A stretch of 64,000 bases of DNA. It comes from UBA2638 sp046293135. Its GTDB lineage: Bacteria; Pseudomonadota; Alphaproteobacteria; Micavibrionales; Micavibrionaceae. How positions within the stretch are numbered: the first letter of the stretch is position 1; each line of letters opens with the position of its first letter. Shown here piece after piece: positions 1-9,078 of this stretch. The position numbers and the translations under genes were made by a program. The stretch lies in the NCBI GenBank assembly GCA_046293135.1, contig JBKBPR010000002.1:496001-560000 (forward strand). Direction: 5' to 3'. The notes below the pieces were generated by a model, which saw only the letters and a list, made by a program, of their open reading frames with translations, made no database searches and was not told where the DNA came from.

Positions 1-43
1 CAAATGAGCTCAGGCATAGAACCGATAGGGAATGATATTTCAT
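1..43 (-). CDS. Start of a secreted protein (partial, runs off left edge)
   Basis: An ATG on the minus strand at 41-43 follows a good Shine-Dalgarno sequence (AAGGAG, eight bases upstream). The 14 visible residues (MKYHSLSVLCLSSF) look like the beginning of a signal peptide: a basic residue, then a hydrophobic run with a cysteine. Everything else lies outside the window, so no function can be given. The next gene on this strand ends about 90 bases upstream of this start. Confidence 0.55.
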   Translation of the reverse strand, partial: MKYHSLSVLCLSSF

Positions 44-135
44 GTCAATTTCTCCTTGTTGCGGAGGACTATAAAAAACTTTCCTGAAAAAAGCAAGTTT
101 ATTTTCATAATAATTTTTAACCTAAACATATAGCA

Positions 136-570
136 CTATTTTTTCGGAAAAAAAGCCCTATGCGCGTAAATCACAGGCTCTTCCCAAGGGTGGGCGGGGC
201 GGAGGACGGTATGGATAAAGGCTGACAAAGCTGCCTCATCATCGGGAAAGGAAAATTCCATTCGGATTGCGGGGGTTTGCGCGGTTTCTCCGATTTGCCC
301 TTGGGCGGGATTTGCGCCGTGCAATGCCCGAAATTGCTCTGTTCCCGCAATACTTTCGATATCCGAGCGCTCCGAATTCCTTTGGATTATAACGTCTGCG
401 GCGGGCTGCTCTGTTTCCGACCACCACAGCACACGGTCATAGAAAACGGGGGCAGGCGGCTCTATGAGGGGCGGAATATGCTCCTCAATCGCCGTGCGAA
501 ATGTGGCGGCATGATCTTTCGGCACGAACACAACAACGCGGTAAAAAGCCTGAAAATCTTGAGACTCCAT
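136..570 (-). CDS. Stand-alone YqfO/Nif3-like accessory-domain protein
   Basis: A 144-residue soluble protein with no signal peptide. Near the C-terminus it has HPWEEPVIYAH, which resembles the HPYEEPAYD motif of the CutA/PII-like inserted domain of Nif3/YqfO proteins; an N-terminal VVVFVPKDHAATF stretch fits the first strand and helix of that fold. No Nif3 metal-binding core is present, so this appears to be the isolated domain. ATG 568-570 is preferred over the adjacent TTG 571-573. It starts about 12 bases after the truA stop and is probably co-transcribed with truA and fmt. The domain match is by eye; the biochemical role is unknown. Confidence 0.6.
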   Translation of the reverse strand: MESQDFQAFYRVVVFVPKDHAATFRTAIEEHIPPLIEPPAPVFYDRVLWWSETEQPAADVIIQRNSERSDIESIAGTEQFRALHGANPAQGQIGETAQTPAIRMEFSFPDDEAALSAFIHTVLRPAHPWEEPVIYAHRAFFPKK

Positions 571-582
571 CAATGTATCGCC

Positions 583-1359
583 CTAGCTTTGCGGGTAATC
601 AATACGCACCAAATATAGTCCGTCCGCCGGCGCGGTTGGGCCGCCTTTTGTACGGTCACGCGCTTCCAGAGCGGCTTTAAGGTCGGCGGCGCTCCACTTC
701 CCCTCACCAACCAAGGCCAGCGCCCCGACAAAATTGCGGACTTGGTGATGCAAAAATGAGCGCCCTTCGGCCTCAATGATAATTTCTGTGCCGCCATAGG
801 CATCATAGTCGCGCTCAGCGACATCAAGCCGATCCAGTGTTTTCATCGGCGATTTCGCCTGACATTCCGCGGCGCGAAAGGTTGAAAAATCATGATGGCC
901 GAGCAAGCATTGCGCCGCCTCATGCATGGCCGCCGCAGTCAGCTTTTTCTTGCAGTGCCAGACAAGGCCGCGTTCCAGAACGGGCGGGGCGGAGCGTTGA
1001 ACAATGCGGTAGCGATAGAGTTTGTTCACCGCATGAAACCGCGCATGAAATTCGGGCGCAGCTCTCTCAGCGTGTACAATCGATATTGGCAAGGGCGAGA
1101 GGTGGTAATTCAGAGCCTTGGCCAGATCAAACCCCTCCAACGGACGATCACCATAATCAAGATCGAAATGCGCGACCTGCCCGAGCGCGTGTACGCCTGC
1201 ATCCGTACGTCCCGCAACATGAAGGATAATTTTTTGCTGACAAAATTTTGTCAGAGCCTCTTCGATGGATTGTTGCACGGATGCGATCCCATCAGCCTGC
1301 CTTTGCCAACCCGAAAACCCGCTGCCGTTATACTCGATTATAATTTTCCATCTCTGCAT
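583..1359 (-). CDS. truA: tRNA pseudouridine(38-40) synthase TruA
   Basis: A 258-residue cytosolic enzyme that converts uridines 38-40 of the tRNA anticodon arm to pseudouridine. The N-terminal EYNGSGFSGWQRQ and the catalytic GRTDAGVHA motif (nucleophile Asp53) are intact, and the length is normal for the family. It lies downstream of fmt on the same strand with a 24-base gap, the def-fmt-truA order common in alphaproteobacteria. Confidence 0.96.
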   Translation of the reverse strand: MQRWKIIIEYNGSGFSGWQRQADGIASVQQSIEEALTKFCQQKIILHVAGRTDAGVHALGQVAHFDLDYGDRPLEGFDLAKALNYHLSPLPISIVHAERAAPEFHARFHAVNKLYRYRIVQRSAPPVLERGLVWHCKKKLTAAAMHEAAQCLLGHHDFSTFRAAECQAKSPMKTLDRLDVAERDYDAYGGTEIIIEAEGRSFLHHQVRNFVGALALVGEGKWSAADLKAALEARDRTKGGPTAPADGLYLVRIDYPQS

Positions 1360-1383
1360 CTCTGTTTGTCCAAAATATCTGTC

Positions 1384-2445
1384 TTAAGCGCCGCGTACGG
1401 CACTCTGGCCAGCGCCCTCTATCGGCGCGGCGGTGAAATGATCGCCAACCCTTACATAACCGCCATTGAGCGCGGCAGCAAAATCCATCGGCTTTTTGCC
1501 GTCAGGCTGGAGCTGGAGAATTTGCAAATACCCCGCCCCGCACTTCACCACTCCCGCACGGTTTAAAATCTCCCCGTTTTGCGTAGCGGCACTTGGCGTA
1601 TTCGCGAGATTTAAATCGGCATCCGCGACACGTACGGCCTTCAGGATTTTAAGACGTACACCATTGGTATAAGCCCAGACCCCCGGCCAAGGATTAAGGG
1701 CGCGGATTTGCCGATCAATCGCGGCGCTATCTTCCGCCCAATCGATCAGCCCGTCGGTTTTTTTGAGCATCGAGGCATAGTTCGATAGGCTATCATCCTG
1801 AGACTTAGCGCTGATTTGGCCATTTTTGGCCAATATATCCAGCGTTTCCACAATCATCTCCGCCCCCATCAGGGCGAGCGTGTCATGCAGCGCCGCCGCG
1901 GTTGTTGTGTCAAGGATCGGCGTTGCGCGCTTGGCAATCATCGCCCCCGTATCAAGCCCCTTATCCATTTGCATGATCGTCACGCCCGTTTGTGCATCGC
2001 CCTTCCAGATCGCATATTGAATCGGCGCAGCCCCGCGCCAGCGCGGCAAAAGTGAGGCATGAATATTCAAGCAGCCAAGGCGCGGCGCGTTCAATACCGC
2101 TTCGGGCAGGATAAGCCCATAGGCCGCAACGACACAGATATCAAGATTATGGGCGGCGAATTCGGCTTGTGCTCCGGGTGTTTTCAGGCTTTTGGGCGTG
2201 AAAACGGGAATGCCTTGTGCTTCGGAGTACGCCTGTACGGGGGAGGGCTGTACGTTCTGGCCGCGCCCTTTCGGTCTTGGCGGTTGCGAATACGTACAGC
2301 AAATATGAAACCCTGCCTCGACGAGCGCCTTGAATGCGGCGAGGGCAAAATCAGGCGTGCCCATAAACCCGACCCGCAGTTTTTTCCTGCGCTCCAAAAT
2401 GTCTGCGGTCACGTTTATTTTTTCGGGTGTTCTTGCCTTATCCAT
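1384..2445 (-). CDS. fmt: Methionyl-tRNA formyltransferase
   Basis: Formylates initiator Met-tRNA using 10-formyltetrahydrofolate. Visible motifs are FMGTPDFA (residues 27-34), NIHASLLPRWRG (127-138, with catalytic-type Asn127 and His129) and GLDTG (163-167, Asp165), followed by the C-terminal tRNA-binding domain. The ATG start at 2443-2445 gives about 22 residues ahead of the first beta strand, longer than usual. No strong Shine-Dalgarno precedes it, so an internal start near the KKLRVGFMG segment is possible. It pairs functionally with def, two genes upstream. Confidence 0.95.
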   Translation of the reverse strand: MDKARTPEKINVTADILERRKKLRVGFMGTPDFALAAFKALVEAGFHICCTYSQPPRPKGRGQNVQPSPVQAYSEAQGIPVFTPKSLKTPGAQAEFAAHNLDICVVAAYGLILPEAVLNAPRLGCLNIHASLLPRWRGAAPIQYAIWKGDAQTGVTIMQMDKGLDTGAMIAKRATPILDTTTAAALHDTLALMGAEMIVETLDILAKNGQISAKSQDDSLSNYASMLKKTDGLIDWAEDSAAIDRQIRALNPWPGVWAYTNGVRLKILKAVRVADADLNLANTPSAATQNGEILNRAGVVKCGAGYLQILQLQPDGKKPMDFAAALNGGYVRVGDHFTAAPIEGAGQSAVRGA

Positions 2446-2454
2446 GCAGGCAGA

Positions 2455-2778
2455 TTAATCAAGCCCGACATCACTGACAAGTCTTAGATGCGGGATCGGC
2501 TTATTTTCAGGCGTGTGAGCCGTCGCATGTGCCGCCGCGCGGTTAAAGCTGTTATGTGCCATAGCAAACAGACCGTGCATAAAAGCCATCTGCATGGTCG
2601 AGGCCGTACGCATGGCCTGCATTTGCAAAGCCATAGATGATTGCATCATTTTCGTAACGGCTTCACCCACGGAGGATTTGCTCTCCAGGGTCAGCGTTGC
2701 ACTTCCTTTATGGCGCGCCTTATAATATTTTTGGAAATCAATAATCTCGGCGGAATGATTAAATTCGATTGTTACCAT
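2455..2778 (-). CDS. Hypothetical methionine-rich protein between def and fmt
   Basis: A 107-residue protein that I do not recognise. The middle (roughly residues 45-75) is rich in Met and Ala with a helical, amphipathic look (MQSSMALQMQAMRTAS); the N-terminus is polar and the C-terminus carries His and Pro. There is no signal peptide or clear membrane span. It sits in the def-fmt interval, 9 bases before fmt, so it is probably in the same transcript. A 20-base perfect palindrome lies just upstream of its start (2805-2824). Confidence 0.6.
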   Translation of the reverse strand: MVTIEFNHSAEIIDFQKYYKARHKGSATLTLESKSSVGEAVTKMMQSSMALQMQAMRTASTMQMAFMHGLFAMAHNSFNRAAAHATAHTPENKPIPHLRLVSDVGLD

Positions 2779-2804
2779 GACGATGCCCCTGTTTCCTTAT
2801 TTTT

Positions 2805-2824
2805 TTAAAAGCGTACGCTTTTAA
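2805..2824. repeat. 20-base perfect palindrome upstream of the def-fmt spacer gene
   Basis: The sequence around 2805-2824 is a perfect inverted repeat centred on CGTACG (left arm TTAAAAGCGT). It lies between the def stop and the start of the 107-residue gene. It is not followed by a T-run in the minus direction, so it is a poor intrinsic terminator there; an operator or an RNA hairpin in the def-fmt transcript are alternatives. Confidence 0.6.
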
Positions 2825-2870
2825 TGAATAGAATTCAAAGAAAATATGGGCTTTTGTTATCGCGGCAGGT

Positions 2871-3395
2871 TTAAATCAAGCCGCCTTGCTTGTGCAGCTT
2901 TTCGACCTTTTTCAGGATCATATTGCGCTTGAGAGAGGACAGATAATCAATGAATAAAACCCCGTTTAAATGATCAATCTCGTGCTGGACGCAATGGGAT
3001 AGCAGCCCCCAAGCCTCCATTTCCGCTTCTTTGCCGTTGAAATCGAGATATTTGACGCGCACCTCGGCGGGGCGTTCGACCTCGGCATATTGCTGCGGAA
3101 TGGATAGACAGCCTTCCTGCATCACGCTGCGCTCCTCGGATTCCCAGATAATTTCGGGATTGGCCATGAGGTACGGCGCGGCCTCCTCGCCTTCCTCGCG
3201 GTCGGCGAGATCCATCACAATCACGCGGTTGAGCAGCCCGATCTGATTGGCGGCAAGGCCGATTCCGGGGGCGTCATACATCGTTTCCAGCATTTTTTTC
3301 ATTTGCGCCTGAATATCGGCGGTCACTGCCGTTACGGGCTGTGCAACCTGTTTCAGGACGGGGTCGGGAATGCTGATAATTTTATAAATGCTCAT
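2871..3395 (-). CDS. def: Peptide deformylase
   Basis: Removes the N-formyl group from nascent proteins, acting after Fmt in the initiation-methionine cycle. All three family motifs are present in the 174-residue product: GIGLAANQ (44-51), EGCLSIP (94-100, metal-ligand Cys96) and QHEIDHLNG (137-145, ligands His138 and His142, catalytic Glu139). The start chosen is ATG 3393-3395, because the product then begins MSIYKIISIPDPVLK as in relatives; an in-frame start 12 codons upstream (3431) is possible but less likely. Confidence 0.96.
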   Translation of the reverse strand: MSIYKIISIPDPVLKQVAQPVTAVTADIQAQMKKMLETMYDAPGIGLAANQIGLLNRVIVMDLADREEGEEAAPYLMANPEIIWESEERSVMQEGCLSIPQQYAEVERPAEVRVKYLDFNGKEAEMEAWGLLSHCVQHEIDHLNGVLFIDYLSSLKRNMILKKVEKLHKQGGLI

Positions 3396-3507
3396 AGCTC
3401 TTGATGTAAGGGGTTTCAGCTGCGCGGTCAATAATCATATGGCAAGACGATCAAAATATGCTAGTCTCGGCCATTCACACATTACGCCATTGCAAACATT
3501 ATTATAA

Positions 3508-4050
3508 ATGAAAGTGAGAAAAATTATGCGCCATTCCAAAACAGCCAAGAGATTATTATTCATCGCTTTTTTGATTACAGGATATGGCGGTTTTGCGGCC
3601 TCTCATACTGTGTTCGCGCAAAGTGCCGCCGCGCCGCAAGGACAAGCTCAAGGCCTCGATCAGGGCGTTATCCGCCATGCCATGACCATCTCAAAGGCCT
3701 GTCCCGGAAATTGGGGCGAACAAAGCTGTTTGCGGGCGATGTCTGCTTCCAATCAGGATATGGCGATCAACTACGCTCTTAAGGTCAAGGAAGCGGGGCA
3801 TGAGCAGGAATTGGAAACAATCAAGGAAACTTGCGCCGCCTCGACCGCCGCCACGCAAGGGGAGTTTCCCGCCGATGCCATGCGCAGCGCCTTTACGGAA
3901 TGCGTCAACGGTATGTATACAGTGTCGGAAAAAACAGGCGTGACACCCGATCAGAGCCATTATCAACTGATTGTCGGGGCGGTTTTGTGCATGAACAACG
4001 CCCCGCAATGCCCGCAGCTGGAAGAGCAGATGCGTACGCTTGTACGTTAG
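3508..4050 (+). CDS. Hypothetical secreted cysteine-containing protein
   Basis: A 180-residue product with an N-terminal signal peptide (basic KTAKR, then a hydrophobic run ending HTVFAQS at about residue 38). The mature part is polar, begins with an Ala/Gln/Gly-rich linker and has six cysteines (CPGNWGEQSC, ETC, TEC, VLC, QCPQ), consistent with disulphides in the periplasm. I do not recognise the family. ATG 3526 is an alternative start giving a shorter signal peptide. It is divergent from def and convergent with rmuC. Confidence 0.65.
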   Translation: MKVRKIMRHSKTAKRLLFIAFLITGYGGFAASHTVFAQSAAAPQGQAQGLDQGVIRHAMTISKACPGNWGEQSCLRAMSASNQDMAINYALKVKEAGHEQELETIKETCAASTAATQGEFPADAMRSAFTECVNGMYTVSEKTGVTPDQSHYQLIVGAVLCMNNAPQCPQLEEQMRTLVR

Positions 4051-4098
4051 GTGTACGTGTTTGGTAAGGGCTAATTTTTCAGCTTTTAGGCGCAATTC

Positions 4099-5343
4099 TT
4101 AAGCGCGGCGTTTTTCGCGCTCATCCTCTTCAGACAGGCTGAGCATACGCGGGGAGCGCTCGATCGTGTTCAAATCTTCGAGCTTCTCCGCAGTTTTGCC
4201 TTGCAGCTCCTGCATTTTGCGCGCGGCGGGCAAGACCGATTTTTCAAGCGAGCCGACCGCCGCATCATAGCCATTCATTGCGCTTTGAATATTCTTGCCG
4301 ATCTTGCCCATGTGATCGGTGAAAACCAGCAGGCGCTTATACAGCTCCCCGCCCAGCGCCGAAATATCCTGCGCATTGCGGGCAAGCTCAACCTGCCGCC
4401 AGCTCATCGCCACGACGCGGAGCAGCGACATCAGCAAGGTCGGGGAGGCGATGATAATCTGGTGACTATTGGCGTAATCGACCAGATTGGGATCAGCGCG
4501 CAGCGCAAGGCTGTAAACCTGTTCGGAGGGCAAAAACAGCACGGTGAAATCGGGGCTATCGAGATTTTCCCAATAACCTTTTTTGCTCAAAGCCTGAACG
4601 TGGCTGCGGACTTGCCGCGCCATGGCACTCATCAGGTTTTGGTGGTCGTCCTCGCTCAAACTCTCGGATAGTCGCTGCGTCAGCTCATTGATCGGCGCTT
4701 TGGCATCAATAATAATGTTAAACCCGTCTTGCATACGAATCACCGCATCGGGGCGCTGGCGGCCATTTTCGCCTTCGAAGCTGACCTGTGTGTCATAGTG
4801 AATGCCCTTGATCAGCCCTGATTTTTGCAAAACACCCTCAAGGATATATTCACCCCAAGCCCCTTGCGCGCTCGGATCACGTAAAGCCCCGACCAGCTTG
4901 GCGGTTTCCGTGCTCAAGAACCGCAAATCCTTGCGCAGCTCCTCATCCGTGCCTTTGGCGGCTTGCAGTGCCTTGCCCAGCTCCAAAAGCTGCTCTTGTA
5001 CAGGCTTGACCAGTAAATCAATGGCCTTTTGGCGCTTGTCCAGATCATGCGCACTATCCGATTGCACCGATTTCAGGCGCTCTTGAGCCAGACGCAAGAA
5101 TTGCTCGCTCGATTTTTCCAGCGCCTCTTGCGCGCTCAGGCGAAAACGATTGTTCATTTCGGCATTCATGGTTTCAAACGCCGTACGTTCCGATTTCAAC
5201 TGTGAATCCAGCTCGGCATTGCGGCGCTCCAGCGACATAATGCGCCGAAACCCGTAAATCCCCGCAATCAACGCGCCCGCCGTGCCGCCGGCGACAAAGC
5301 CCAAAATCGCCGTCATAAAATCGATATTCATCTGTTCAATCAT
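4099..5343 (-). CDS. rmuC: DNA recombination protein RmuC
   Basis: A 414-residue RmuC-family protein: an N-terminal membrane segment (about residues 12-32), a long coiled coil (about 35-130), then the RmuC nuclease-like core containing RQRPDAVIRM, NIIIDAKAPI and a QVELARNAQDI stretch typical of the family. RmuC proteins limit inversions at short inverted repeats; their fold is related to PD-(D/E)XK nucleases, and the IIIDAK segment fits the catalytic strand. The gene is convergent with the preceding secreted protein and divergent from the following pilin-like gene. Confidence 0.92.
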   Translation of the reverse strand: MIEQMNIDFMTAILGFVAGGTAGALIAGIYGFRRIMSLERRNAELDSQLKSERTAFETMNAEMNNRFRLSAQEALEKSSEQFLRLAQERLKSVQSDSAHDLDKRQKAIDLLVKPVQEQLLELGKALQAAKGTDEELRKDLRFLSTETAKLVGALRDPSAQGAWGEYILEGVLQKSGLIKGIHYDTQVSFEGENGRQRPDAVIRMQDGFNIIIDAKAPINELTQRLSESLSEDDHQNLMSAMARQVRSHVQALSKKGYWENLDSPDFTVLFLPSEQVYSLALRADPNLVDYANSHQIIIASPTLLMSLLRVVAMSWRQVELARNAQDISALGGELYKRLLVFTDHMGKIGKNIQSAMNGYDAAVGSLEKSVLPAARKMQELQGKTAEKLEDLNTIERSPRMLSLSEEDEREKRRA

Positions 5344-5436
5344 CGCTATAACTCATATATAATTTTTAAAGCAAAATGTTGTGATACTATAATTTTGTCG
5401 TTTTAGAATCATAAGCCTAGCAAAAGATGTGACGGA

Positions 5437-6108
5437 ATGAAAACAAATCCCGAATCCGGAAATGCCCTAATTTACGTGCTGGTTGCGATTGTCCTGTTTG
5501 CGGGGCTAAGCTTTACGCTGATGCGCCAGACCGACACCAATGAAGCCGGAGCGCTCAATGCCGAACGGGTGGAACTGCTGGCCACGCAAATCACTTCTTA
5601 TGCGGCGCAGGCAAAATCGTCGGTCGATCAAATGCTGTTTCAGAATCTGCGCGCTGAAAATCTCAGCTTCGCCCGCTCTGGTGAGGCCGGATTTGAAACC
5701 GAACCGCCGCGCCATATCATGAAGGTATTTCATCCTGATGGCGGCGGGTTAACCCCCGGTCAACTCCCCGCTGAGGCCATTTCACAAAGCTCCACCACCC
5801 CGCCCGCTGGCTGGTATATGGGGCGATTCAATAATGTGGAATGGACACCCAGCGTGGCGGAAGATATCATCCTGACCGCGCATCAAATTCACCCTGATAT
5901 TTGCCGCAATCTTAACCGCAAAATCACCGGAAGCGACGCCATCCCTGCCTTAACGGGCGGAAACTTGTCTGATGTTTTGATTGATACCAGCACCAATAAC
6001 AATTTAACGGCGGCCTTATGCCCCGGTTGCGGCGAGAATTTCAGCCTGTGCATTTCCAACAGTGATGCAACGATGTTTTCGTTCTATTCGATTATTGTTG
6101 GACGGTAA
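5437..6108 (+). CDS. Pilin-like single-span protein, paralogue 1
   Basis: A 223-residue protein with a short N-terminal leader (MKTNPESGN), one hydrophobic span (about residues 9-28) and an extracytoplasmic domain, the layout of a type IV pilin or pseudopilin. It lacks Glu5 after the Gly, so prepilin peptidase processing is uncertain. It shares with two other proteins in this window (30582-31319 and 40130-40780) the leader GN(A/I/V), an FHxxGG block (FHPDGGG), a block before a conserved Cys (QIHPDICRNLN) and a C-terminal FYxxxxxR (FYSIIVGR). Its 3' end overlaps engB by 17 bases. The role is not known. Confidence 0.75.
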   Translation: MKTNPESGNALIYVLVAIVLFAGLSFTLMRQTDTNEAGALNAERVELLATQITSYAAQAKSSVDQMLFQNLRAENLSFARSGEAGFETEPPRHIMKVFHPDGGGLTPGQLPAEAISQSSTTPPAGWYMGRFNNVEWTPSVAEDIILTAHQIHPDICRNLNRKITGSDAIPALTGGNLSDVLIDTSTNNNLTAALCPGCGENFSLCISNSDATMFSFYSIIVGR

Positions 6109-6742
6109 AACGGCGGATCAGGGCGCGTAGTTCGGGCAGCCCTTCGTCTTTTATCGCGCTGGTAAAATGCACTTTGGGGAAAGCGGCGGCATGTTTTTTA
6201 AGCGCTGTTTCAACTTTTTCAGCCAGAGCGGGGCGCTCATTCGGGTGACATTTATCGCCCTTGGTCAGGACAATCCGATATGACACCGCCGTTTCATCGA
6301 GCATCGTCATAATCTCGTGATCGCTTTCCTTCAGTCCGTGGCGGGCATCGATCAGGATATAAACACAGCGCAAATTCGGCCTGCCGCGCAGATAGTTGCG
6401 GATCAACCCGTTCCAGTCCTCCCGCACGGTTTTCGATACCTTGGCATAGCCATAGCCGGGCATATCGACCATATAAATCTGGCCGCCGAGATTAAAGAAA
6501 TTGAGCTGTTGCGTCCGTCCGGGAGTATTGGATGTGCGCGCCAGAGTATTGCGGCCTGTCAGGGCATTGAGCAGGCTGGACTTGCCGACATTCGAGCGTC
6601 CGGCAAAGGTAATCTCAGGCATATCGGCGGGTGGTAGCTGTTTAAGACCCGCCACGCCGAGCATGAAGTCACACGCGCCGGAGAATAATTTGCGCGCCTC
6701 TTCGATCTCATAGGCTGTAAATTCATCTTCCGCGGCGGTCAT
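6092..6742 (-). CDS. engB: Ribosome biogenesis GTPase EngB (YihA/YsxC)
   Basis: A 216-residue single-domain GTPase required for 50S subunit assembly. The motifs are in order: G1 GRSNVGKSS (48-56), G2 region with TPGRTQ (73-78), G3 DMPGYG (93-98), G4 TKGD near residue 158 and G5 TSAIKDEG. The start is 3 bases downstream of the yidC stop, so the two are co-transcribed, as in many alphaproteobacteria. Confidence 0.96.
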   Translation of the reverse strand: MTAAEDEFTAYEIEEARKLFSGACDFMLGVAGLKQLPPADMPEITFAGRSNVGKSSLLNALTGRNTLARTSNTPGRTQQLNFFNLGGQIYMVDMPGYGYAKVSKTVREDWNGLIRNYLRGRPNLRCVYILIDARHGLKESDHEIMTMLDETAVSYRIVLTKGDKCHPNERPALAEKVETALKKHAAAFPKVHFTSAIKDEGLPELRALIRRFTVQQ

Positions 6743-6745
6743 GGG

Positions 6746-8689
6746 TTATTTTTTCTTCTTGCTGCGCTTGCGCTTGGGCGGGGTGATGGCTTTCTCAGAC
6801 TTTCCGTCTTGCGGCTTACCACCGTCTTCGCCCGTTTCACCGAAAAGCGCGTCCTCGACCTCATCTTCGGCCATTTCGACCAGCGGATGAATATCAGGGC
6901 CTTTATCGAGCGCTTTGCTCATATCTGCTTCTTTTTGTGCGCCTTCTTTGTCGAACAGATAGATCGGCACGCCCAAAGACCGCATGATCAGCATTTGCTG
7001 GACAATGCCGATATAGGCGCTGAACGTCCAGTAAATCACAAGGCCTGAGGAGAATTTCGACATAATAAACACAATCACGAACGGGAAGATATTCATCAGA
7101 TCGCGCTGGAATTTATCTTGCGGCGGCGGGTTGAGTTTTTTCTGTAGCAGCATCCCGATCAGCATCAAACATGGCCAAATCCCAATCATTAAAATTGCAG
7201 GCACATCATAGGGCAGAAGGCCGAACAGGTTGAAAAGCGAGGTCGGATCGGGAGCGGAAAGATCCTGAATCCAACCGAAAAACGGCGCGTGGCGCATTTC
7301 AATCGTGACGAAAAACACCTTATAGAGCGAGAAAAAGATCGGAATCTGAATCAGGATCGGCAAGCATCCCGCCATAGGATTGACGCCCTCACGGCTATAC
7401 ATCGCGACGATTTCCTGCTGAAGCTTTTGTTTGTCATCGCCGTATTTATCGCGCAGCTCCATAATCTGCGGCGATACTTTTTTCATCTTCGCAAAGGAGC
7501 GATAAGACGTATTCGTCAGCGGGAAAACCATCATGCGGATAATCAGCGTCAGGACGATAATCGCAACGCCCATATTCCCGACATATAGGCCGATCCAGTG
7601 CAGGAGGTAGAAAAACGGCATCGTCATAAACCAGAACCAGCCAAAATCAACGGCCAGATTGAATTTTGGGATATTCAAGGCGTTTTCATAGGCATCTAGA
7701 ACCAGAACTTCTTTCGCGCCGACAAAAAGATTTGAGCTTGTCGAGGCCGTTTCACCGGCGGGGATTTCGATGACTCTGCCGGTATAATCGACCTGAAAGC
7801 GGCCTTTGTCAGGGTCACGCAAGTTTTGCGTATGGGTATAGCGGAATTTCGCTGTTTCCCCTTGCTGCGGGATGATGCTGGTCAGCCAGTATTTATCGGT
7901 AATCCCGATCCAGCCGCTATCAGCGGTCTTTTCACGGCGCTGATCTTTGCGTAATTCATCATATTTAACCTGCAACAGCTCATTGCCGATAAAGCCGATC
8001 GGGCCTTCATGCATGATCCACATATTCGTGAATTCGCGCGGCAGCCCCGTCTGCGTAATCAACGCATAGGGGAAGAGCTGCACCGCGCGCGCGGTGGTAT
8101 TGATAACGCGTTGTTCGACGGTGAACATATAATTGTCATCCAGCGAGAAAACGCGCTCAAACACCAAACCGCGCCCGTTATCCCATATCAATGTGATCGG
8201 ATTTTCGTGGCTCAACTCGGGATTGCCGCTAATATTCCAGCGTGTATTTTGATCGGGAACACGAATTGAATCATCGCGCGACGTCCAGCCATAATCAACA
8301 AAGCGCGGATATTCGGTATCGCGCGGGGAAAGGATAATCACATGCTCATCGCCGCCCAGCGTCTGGAAATAGTTCTTGAGCGCCAGATCATCAACCCGCC
8401 CGCCGCGTAGGTTGATCGAGCCCTTGACCACGCCGTTATCAAACTGGATACGCCCTGATTCCCCCAAAACTGAATCCCGCTCCCGCACCACAACGCGCGG
8501 CAAAATATCAATCCCTGTTTCGGCTTCTTTTTCGGCAATCATCCGCTCAATGCGCTGGCGCTCCTTGATGCGCTCCTTTTGCGGCTGCAAGACATACATC
8601 TCAAACAGAATCCAGAGCGAGATCGACACAATCCCGAATATAATCAGATTGCGAATATCATGAGGATGCATATTGTTTTTATTTTGCAT
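6746..8689 (-). CDS. yidC: Membrane protein insertase YidC
   Basis: A 647-residue inner-membrane insertase (Oxa1/Alb3 family) that integrates membrane proteins with or without SecYEG. It has an N-terminal membrane span (about residues 11-30), the large Gram-negative periplasmic domain (about 60-340) and the conserved five-span core (about 355-590, e.g. GVNPMAGCLPILIQIPIF). The C-terminus is long, acidic and then strongly basic (KRKRSKKKK), typical of ribosome-binding tails. It sits in rpmH-rnpA-yidD-yidC-engB with a 152-base gap before it, which contains a 12-base palindrome at 8733-8744. Confidence 0.97.
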   Translation of the reverse strand: MQNKNNMHPHDIRNLIIFGIVSISLWILFEMYVLQPQKERIKERQRIERMIAEKEAETGIDILPRVVVRERDSVLGESGRIQFDNGVVKGSINLRGGRVDDLALKNYFQTLGGDEHVIILSPRDTEYPRFVDYGWTSRDDSIRVPDQNTRWNISGNPELSHENPITLIWDNGRGLVFERVFSLDDNYMFTVEQRVINTTARAVQLFPYALITQTGLPREFTNMWIMHEGPIGFIGNELLQVKYDELRKDQRREKTADSGWIGITDKYWLTSIIPQQGETAKFRYTHTQNLRDPDKGRFQVDYTGRVIEIPAGETASTSSNLFVGAKEVLVLDAYENALNIPKFNLAVDFGWFWFMTMPFFYLLHWIGLYVGNMGVAIIVLTLIIRMMVFPLTNTSYRSFAKMKKVSPQIMELRDKYGDDKQKLQQEIVAMYSREGVNPMAGCLPILIQIPIFFSLYKVFFVTIEMRHAPFFGWIQDLSAPDPTSLFNLFGLLPYDVPAILMIGIWPCLMLIGMLLQKKLNPPPQDKFQRDLMNIFPFVIVFIMSKFSSGLVIYWTFSAYIGIVQQMLIMRSLGVPIYLFDKEGAQKEADMSKALDKGPDIHPLVEMAEDEVEDALFGETGEDGGKPQDGKSEKAITPPKRKRSKKKK

Positions 8690-8841
8690 GGGCTATTATC
8701 GTCCTGAGTTTTTGAATTCCAAGTCCTGAAAACCGAATATTCGGCTTTGTTTTTGTAAATTATACGCTTATTTTGTCCCCGTTTATAAACGCCTTGGGGG
8801 CGATAGTAAACTCCCCTTGCGCAATAAACTCACTGCCCGCG

Positions 8842-9078
8842 TTACGGCACAGGATCATCATAATTGCGCCGTGACCAAGGGTGACAGCTTAAAACACGGC
8901 GAATACCCAGATAAAGCCCCTTCACTGCGCCATGTTTTTCCAGCGCCTCGATCATATAACGCGAGCAGGTCGGATGATAGCGGCAGGATTTCGGCAGCCA
9001 TGGCGAAATCACATAGCGGTAAAAATAAACGGGGGCTTGCAAAAGCTTAATCGCCACGCGGGAGAGTTGGGAGAGCAT
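8842..9078 (-). CDS. yidD: Membrane protein insertion efficiency factor YidD
   Basis: A 78-residue protein with the family signature: an N-terminal amphipathic/hydrophobic helix (LLQAPVYFYRYVISP), then CRYHPTCSRYMIEAL and the SCHPW end. The start ATG 9076-9078 is favoured because AAGGA lies five bases upstream; longer starts up to 9099 exist. It overlaps the 3' end of rnpA by about 32 bases, indicating tight coupling. YidD helps YidC-dependent insertion, in line with its neighbours. Confidence 0.94.
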   Translation of the reverse strand: MLSQLSRVAIKLLQAPVYFYRYVISPWLPKSCRYHPTCSRYMIEALEKHGAVKGLYLGIRRVLSCHPWSRRNYDDPVP

